This document shows, piece after piece, positions 57,566 through 64,000 of a stretch of 64,000 bases of DNA. The DNA is taken from the NCBI GenBank assembly GCA_023014335.1, contig JAECYW010000013.1, positions 806,001 through 870,000 of the forward strand. The letters run 5' to 3'. Below the pieces are notes generated by a model, which saw nothing but the letters and a program-made list of their open reading frames with translations, did not search any database and had not been told where the DNA came from. The position numbers were made by a program, and so were the translations under genes. The number at the start of each line of letters is the position of its first letter. Position 1 is the stretch's first letter. Source of the stretch: Galerina marginata. Lineage: Eukaryota; Basidiomycota; Agaricomycetes; Agaricales; Galerinaceae.

Positions 57566-58925
57566 GCCAATGCCAATCGATGAAAGGGGGGATTAGCGGC
57601 AGATACGGACGATAGCGTTTGCCCTTTATCAGGAACACGATATGTGACCTTTGTCAACCCTTCGGACTGTCAAAGGCTGGTCCAGCCAACGGTGATTGTC
57701 CTCGAAAGAAAAACATCACCGGATGCATCGGATATAGGGCTCTTTGAATCAAACGCGGCATAGACCTCCCGGTGCGGCAGGACGTCAACGATCAACGTGT
57801 TTTGAGCATGCCCGGGGTGAACCGATCAGTACACATGGAACTGAGGGTGTATAATCCATGCCTCTTAATATGTGGTATGGGATTCAGTGATACGATTCTT
57901 CCCAAGTTCTGAGGACTTTAGAAGCGCCTCCTTGAGCCTTCTGAAGAAGGAAGAGGCATCGAATGACGTACCGGAGTAGCACTATAGATATGAATAACTC
58001 GGGCAATCGTTTGCGGGCCCATGAAGGAACTGCAGGGTACGTCAGCAGGTGGGTTGTTTGTGATGATTATCATCGATATCATCTATGATCGAATGCTTCA
58101 GAATAGAATGCGGTGTTGCGGAGGTAGTTTGGCAGCAGAAAGTAATTGACCAGTGGAAATGAGTGCCCCAGTAATGGCAAGCGGCTGCATAAGCGTCAGT
58201 ACCAGGATCGGTGGCAGATCATCATCGGTTTCTCCGCTGTGAAGGAGAAGATAACATTGAAAAAGTGCCTGCATTGACAAACTGCACGATCACTAGAAAA
58301 TGGAGAGGTGATAAGTAGGCTGCGTTTGGACAGTGGCAAGAATAACACTGACGTTCGTGATGGTTAACATCAGGGAGCTTCAAGTTCAAACAGAAACAGT
58401 CCACTGCGGGTTACGGCCCGATGACGACATCTCCGACGTAAATTGCATAGAGTAGAGGATTGCTTGTTATTCAATGCCCATGTATGTAGTACTAGTAGCA
58501 GCCAGGTATATTATGTATAATCATCATCGAACGGAACAGAAAGGAAGAACATAGATCCAGCGAAAGCGCCAGTCAGTGAGTCAGTCACCGAGGACTCGAA
58601 AGCCCAGAATCCAACGTCATGATCATGAATGATGTCTGTTGGTCTAGTGGAAAGTGGGAGATGCGTGGATATCCGAAGTGGAATGAAGAGTCGAAGGGGG
58701 AGATGCTGGATAAGAGAGAAAGACAGAGACGAAAGAAGGAGGACACAAAGAGAAGAGAGTTGCAGATTTACAAGTACATACTATGCGTTAAGGATTGATA
58801 AAAAAAAAGTCTTCGTATGATGCAAGGAGAGAGGGATATAAAATTGGATTCCGTCGTCCCATAAGGAGAGTAATAAAGAGGGTGTTTGGATGCAAGGAAG
58901 GAAGGGCAGTCAAGATTTCTGGTGT
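57566..58925. other. Interval between the secreted-protein gene and the kinase gene
   Basis: 1.36 kb. The left end is the promoter of the secreted-protein gene. The right end must contain the kinase 3' UTR. The open frames in between are short and without domains. Confidence 0.45.
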
Positions 58926-61900
58926 TCACTGAACCAGACAATTGCTCGACGACGATTTCGGTTTATGTTTCTTGGTTTTCCGAGAGTCAGGCGGCATAGA
59001 GCCAGGCAAACTAGTCGACGGCGGGTCGTCCGTATCATTTGCCGCCTCCGACCGTGATGAGGGTTGCACGACCCTGGTCGAACGTGCCCGGTCCAACGCC
59101 ACACCGTCAGACACAGGACGTCGCCCCTCTGCCGACGCCTGCGATCGCTGCCCCGTGTTTTGCCGGCTGGAGAAACTTTCAGCAGCAGTTGCCGCGCTCC
59201 GGAGGCTGCTCATCCCAGTGCTCGTGCTTGTGATGGACAGAGGACGTTCCGCGCGCTTCTGTAGCATTCGCCGCTTCACTGGCGTCTCGTCGGGGTCTCT
59301 GGAAGGCGGTGTGGACGAAGACGATGGAGCTATGGATATAGCCTGGGGCTCAGGTGATAGGTTAGTACGAGAGCGCCTGAATGCAGCCAGGAACTTGAAC
59401 GCCGTAGGAGGGTAGTCAGGGCTAGTTGGCGTCATGGGCGACCGTGGAGGCTGAGCGGAATCAATGCTTGTTCTTGGTGTATTATGCTCGACGAAAGGTA
59501 CGTCCGACATGGCCACGTTCTGGCCCATATCGCTAAGTGCGTCCGCGGGATTGGAATAGACGCTGGTCGGATTTCCCTTTTCGGCATACTGCGCATACAA
59601 AAGGAGTTGTGCCCTCAGATCACAAGTCGGTGGTGCGTTGACCGCGCATTTTGAATGAGATATCAAACTGCACTGAGAGCACAAAACCGCGGTCTTCTTG
59701 ACGTTCAACAAGCATACTCGGCACACCATCGCTGGGCAGCATACAGTTAGAAAATACTGCCGTATAAATATCATAGATGATAAACTCACGTTTGCTGAAA
59801 GTAGTCTTGACGAAGGTGTGTTCACGGGGCGAGAATTCATTGTCAAGAGGCCGAACCGAGGACGCAGACGTCCGCCGGCCAATGGGGGAGATCTTGCCGA
59901 CATCATCGCGCTTACCAGGAGACCCAGAGATCGGAGACTCTGGTAGCTCCAGCTGGGACAAGTACCGGACGGCATCCGACTTGTGAAGGTCCGTGCTGAC
60001 TCGCCGCAGGAATGGTATGCTATCTTGAGGCCGCAGCTCCTATGATTAGAAACAAAGCATTCCTTCAGTTAGCCTTGCGTCATCTATAAACAATTTAGTG
60101 GCGAATGCAAACCTTGAGTTCCACCCAATTCATCTTGAGCCATGGGTGTTCGCACAGCAGCTCAGCACTCGGCCGCTGCGTCGGGTCTTTATCAAAGCAT
60201 TGCTCCAAAAAGTCCTTCAACGCCTCCGAGCACCCGTCAGGCAAAGGAGGCATATCATCCTCGACAATTCGGAACATCACTGTCAAAAAGAAATAAGCCC
60301 AACTACGCCTAGCTCAAGGGACATTAAAAGCCTACCCGACATGCTATTCGCGATATCAGCATACGGCGGACGCCCCGTCAGCAGCTCAATCACAGTACAC
60401 CCCAACGACCAAATGTCCGATTTCGTCGAAGCCCCTTTGAGCTCGATGACCTCGGGCGCCATCCAGTTTGGCGTTCCAGCAACATCCTTGATCTCGCGCT
60501 CCATCGCCCGGAGATTGAGAGACACGCCAAAATCCGACAGCTTGACGTTGCCGTTTTTGGTCGTCAGGATGTTCGCCGCCTTGAGGTCGCAGTGCACGAC
60601 GTCGCTCGTGTGCAGGTAGTGCAGCCCCTCGAGGATCTTCACGACGTAGCTCGCCACCAGCTTTTCGTTCAGCTTGCCGAACGACTTGAGCGTCTGCCCG
60701 AGCGAACCGTTCTCCGCGTACCTAGGAAAGGAAGGTCGCAAGTTAGCACGACAGGTTGCTTTCAGACCAGAAGCGGACACGGAACATACTCAAGAACGAT
60801 GCTAAGAGTGTCGTCATCCCGGGCCATGCCCTCATACTTGACAATGCTAGGATGAGATAGGCTCTTCACGAGATCCACTTCCCGCATGAGGGTGGTGACC
60901 TCCTCCTCTTTGAGCCCCTCCAGCCTGATGCGCTTGACGGCGACCATTTGCCCGGTGTTCAGGTTTAATGCACGGTACACAGAGCCAAACTGGCCTCGCC
61001 CGATGCAGTTGCCCAGTTGCTATATCCAAATATGAATCAGCATGAGTTGAAATGAAACGAGATGAAACCAATGGAAATAGACGATGCCATGGCAGGTTAG
61101 ATGGAGATGAGTGAGATGGCATCGTATGGTATGGAAAAGGATGGCAATGACCGCAAGGTCAGAACAACGCAAAAAAGGGAACCAAGACGAAGGTCAAAGC
61201 ACATAGGAGTAAAGCACGCAGAGAAACACTCACAAAATGCGTCGGCGGCTTCCCATCCTCCCTCACCACAAGCCGCATCCTCACCGCACTCCCCCCATTC
61301 ACCGACTCCCTCGTCATCAAATCACTCGCGCTCGTCGTGCCAGAGGCCACCCCCAGATTGACCATACTCTCAAACCGCGACCGCGGCTTCCCACCCCCGA
61401 GCTCGACGCCGTTCCCAAGCTCATCATACGAGCTCGGCCGCGCCTGTGCCCGCCGCGACCCCCCTACTTCGCTCTGGAACCGGCCCCGCAGCAATCGCGG
61501 ACGCTCGCCCGCAACGTCGATGGACGACCTGGGCGACGGCGTCCCAGCCCCATGCTCGCCCGATACAGACCTCGGGAACGGCACAGGCGCGCCTAGACCA
61601 GCACCAGCACCACCCCCGCTATCCCTATCCCCCGCGGACCCCGGCGAGTCCTCTCCATTCCCACTTGCATTCCCATTCACCGCTCTCGCACCCAGCCTGT
61701 TCGTCGGCAGCCTCCGCAGCACGACCCGTCCCGAGCTCGACATAGACCCAGCACTGTCCGGGCTCGTATCCCTTCTCAGCAACGCCTCCTTCGGGAGAAG
61801 CGCCGGTGCGTCCAAGCTGTGCCGCGGTCGATGCGTGGGTCTCCTCGGCATTTCGCCGTTCTCCCCCTGGACGCCCCGCCACCCGCCAACGATGGCGAGC

Positions 61901-64000
61901 TTCCTTGGAGGCGAGATGGACACGGGTGGAGTGTTCGCTGATGTCGAGGCAGATGCGGAAGACGGTCTTTCCAGGTCGTAGGGGTTGTGCGTGGTATTAG
62001 TATTACGGCTATGGCTATGTCCAATATGGACATCGAGATGCTGATGATGCTGGTGTTTTGCGGGGATAGGCTGGGATTGCTGTTGCTGTATCGGTCCTGG
62101 TGGTGGTGTAGATGAAGAAGCAGACGCAGCTGATGACGGCGCTTGGAACGTATTAAGCAAGTCATCAGGGAACTTTCCCTTCTTAAGGTTCACAGGAGCA
62201 ACCGGCTTCTCGTGCTGGTGCAAGACGTTCTGCTCCTGCGACCTCGAGCGCCCCTGTAGCACCAGCGGCGGTCTACCCTTCCCAACGGCACTCGCATGCG
62301 TCGTCCCAGGTTCACCATGCCCCTTGGACGACGCACTCTCCTCGTTCTCCTCCGCGACCCTCGACAGGTCAAGCACCGGCGCCTCACTATGCTTCCTCTC
62401 CCTACCATACACCCCCTTTCCTCCCCCATTCCCCATGGCCATCCCACTGCCCATACTATCCGCAGACACCCTCCTCTTCATCCGCCCCTCCAGTTCCAGC
62501 TCAGCAGCAATGGCGCTGCCCTCCGTGCGCGAGATCGACAGCGGCTCGCCCTCACTGGTCAGATCCGTCGTCACTGTACGGATAGTGCCATAGTTGTTTG
62601 CATTGGCGTACCCATTCCCATAACCAAGGAGACTGCTGCTCCGCCCCCCGTCAAGCAGACTCGACACCGCGCTCGTCAGCGTCGTCTCCGTCTCCGCCAT
62701 CGACATCGAGATGGACAGTGCTGTGGACTGCCGGCCGTTCCCTGCGCTGCTCCCACCGCTGGTCTTGCGTTGGGTTATCTGGTGGTGGGGGTGGGGGTGG
62801 TGGCTATACCCGACCTGAGAATGGTGGCTGGAGGGGTTATGCCCGTGCGGATGTGGATGTGGACGCGACCCCTGCCCCTGGAGATGATGATGTCCCGCTC
62901 CAGAGGTAGCATGACCTTGGAGCTGGTACCGGTGCGGATGCGGATGAGGCTCGTGGGCATGGGAGGTCGCTTCCGAATCCCGGATGAGGATCGACGCATC
63001 TCCAACCGAAGCCCGCGTCGAGTCTGCCACCGAATCACGCGCTGACCCGGCAACGGAGACAGATCCCGCCGACGCCGGAAGAGCCGCCTTGCGCGCCCAC
63101 GCGAGCAGCCCGCCCGACGCGTCCTCCGCCTTTTTCATCGTCAGCGACGGCTGCTTGCGCAACGGCGAACGGGAAGGCGGTATAGGCGGTGGCCGCATCA
63201 TGGTCGGCACCTGAAGCGGCTTGAACTCTGCCTCGTGGCCAGTATCTTCAGCGAGGTCCTCGTCATCCCGCTCGGCGCTGCGAGGTCGTAGACGCGACCG
63301 CACTGGCGTGAAAATGTCGTCATCGTCATTGGATTGCCTCGGCGCGTTCTTCTTGATTCTCTCCGTAAAGCCACCCATTCTGGCAGTCTGGTCGCCCTCC
63401 GCACTTCCACTGCCACTGCCACTGCCGCTCCCACTGCCACTGCCCTCCTCAGGTGTGTTCGACCTCACAGTTGGCATATCCTCCGGTGGACTCCACCTCT
63501 TCCTCACCGGTGACGTTGACGGAAACCCATGGCTAGGCAGTAAATTCGGCGTCGACGCGGTCGCGCGCGACGACCCCGAGCTCAGAGTCCCATACGGGCT
63601 CCGAGTGCCTTCACTCTCCTTCGATTCCTCCTTCTTCCCCATCCCACCTCCTCTAATCCACTTTCCTCTATCACGCCCCGTCTTTCCATCCTCACCCTCC
63701 TCCTCCCAACCTCCAAGCCTAATGACCGTTCGCGCAACCCGCACCGCTGCGTCCTTACTCATGTCTCCCAGAGCCCCAGCGGCCGATGCGGTCATCAAGT
63801 CGTCTCTGTGAAACACGTCCTCATTCGACAGGCCATACGACGCGCACGCAGCCAGAAACTTTGTGATATTCGCTGTGCGCACGACGCCGTCCTCGCGTGG
63901 GTCGGGACGAACGATGGAGCTTTGGCGGAGCTTGTTCATTAACCTAACAAGGCATGAGGACGCGTTTGAAGAGAGAATAAAGAAAACACGCACTGGCATA
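58926..64000 (-). CDS. Cdc15/SepH-type septation kinase with CH-like, C1-like and CaaX elements (5' partial)
   Basis: STE-type kinase of the septation initiation/mitotic exit network. The 5' end lies beyond 64000. The most N-terminal visible part ([40 protein letters not shown], near 63780-63940) resembles a calponin-homology domain. A long disordered linker follows, with a Gly-Ser repeat near 63400-63450 and a His-rich stretch near 62780-62975. The kinase (61015 to about 60100) has [41 protein letters not shown] and [16 protein letters not shown] Cys/His finger reading [34 protein letters not shown] near 59620-59730 resembles C1. The C-terminus is basic (RKTKKHKPK) and ends CLVQ, a CaaX box, with the stop at 58926-58928. 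Kinase residues look intact. About seven introns are present. Confidence 0.88.

Noticed and set aside
61237..63811. Long plus-strand frames opposite the kinase N-terminus
   Set aside because: They are complements of the G/C-rich linker, with Arg/Pro/His-rich translations and no domains. The minus-strand frame is 946 codons long.

Overview
The window is nuclear DNA of a filamentous basidiomycete, most likely an Agaricomycete. Genes are dense and lie on both strands. Almost every gene is broken by several introns of about 45-60 bases, and intergenic gaps are short. The protein set is fungal: ERG4, ARE2, KAR9, Cdc15/SIN kinase, GH18 chitinases and a Clr2 silencing factor. I assign no species. 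Splice sites were read by eye, so outer coordinates are firmer than exon details.

Layout. Positions 1-17 kb hold a housekeeping block: RFC3 (-), a doubtful ORF (-), the ubiquitin-eS31 fusion (+), the PP2A B subunit (-) divergent from COX9 (+), a membrane DnaJ of the DNAJB12/HLJ1 type (-) divergent from an FBXO9/Hrt3-type F-box gene (+), a DUF2786 protein (-) and an ARE2-type sterol acyltransferase (-). Positions 17-25 kb have a gene-poor gap with a perfect G-quadruplex motif, cofactor-independent phosphoglycerate mutase (-), and two related F-box-like genes (+). Positions 25-35 kb carry a Clr2 homologue, a KAR9-like protein ending in a GAR (Gas2-related) domain, and TRAPPC12, all on +. 

Positions 35-38 kb hold a large P-loop NTPase of the Crinkler/RHS-like fungal family (-) with a possible nuclease motif in its C-terminal region. 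ERG4 (-) follows. Positions 40.5-43.6 kb are an AT-rich island. It contains an inverted-repeat element with a tRNA-like stretch, three copies of a GC-rich mini-hairpin, and a clean hAT-type MITE with an 8-bp target duplication and terminal inverted repeats. The MITE sits just upstream of MPE1 (+). MPE1 converges on VPS5 (-), which is followed by a small predicted membrane protein (-). 

Positions 51-58 kb form a secretory patch: two tandem GH18 chitinases (+) and an unrelated secreted protein (-). The right edge holds a long Cdc15/SepH-type kinase (-) whose 5' end lies outside the window. Its visible parts are a CH-like segment, a long disordered linker, the kinase, a C1-like zinc finger and a C-terminal CaaX box.

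No viral, plasmid, rRNA or CRISPR sequence was seen. The observations most worth following are the CaaX-ended SIN kinase, the Crinkler-like NTPase, and the AT-rich island with its mini-hairpins and hAT MITE.
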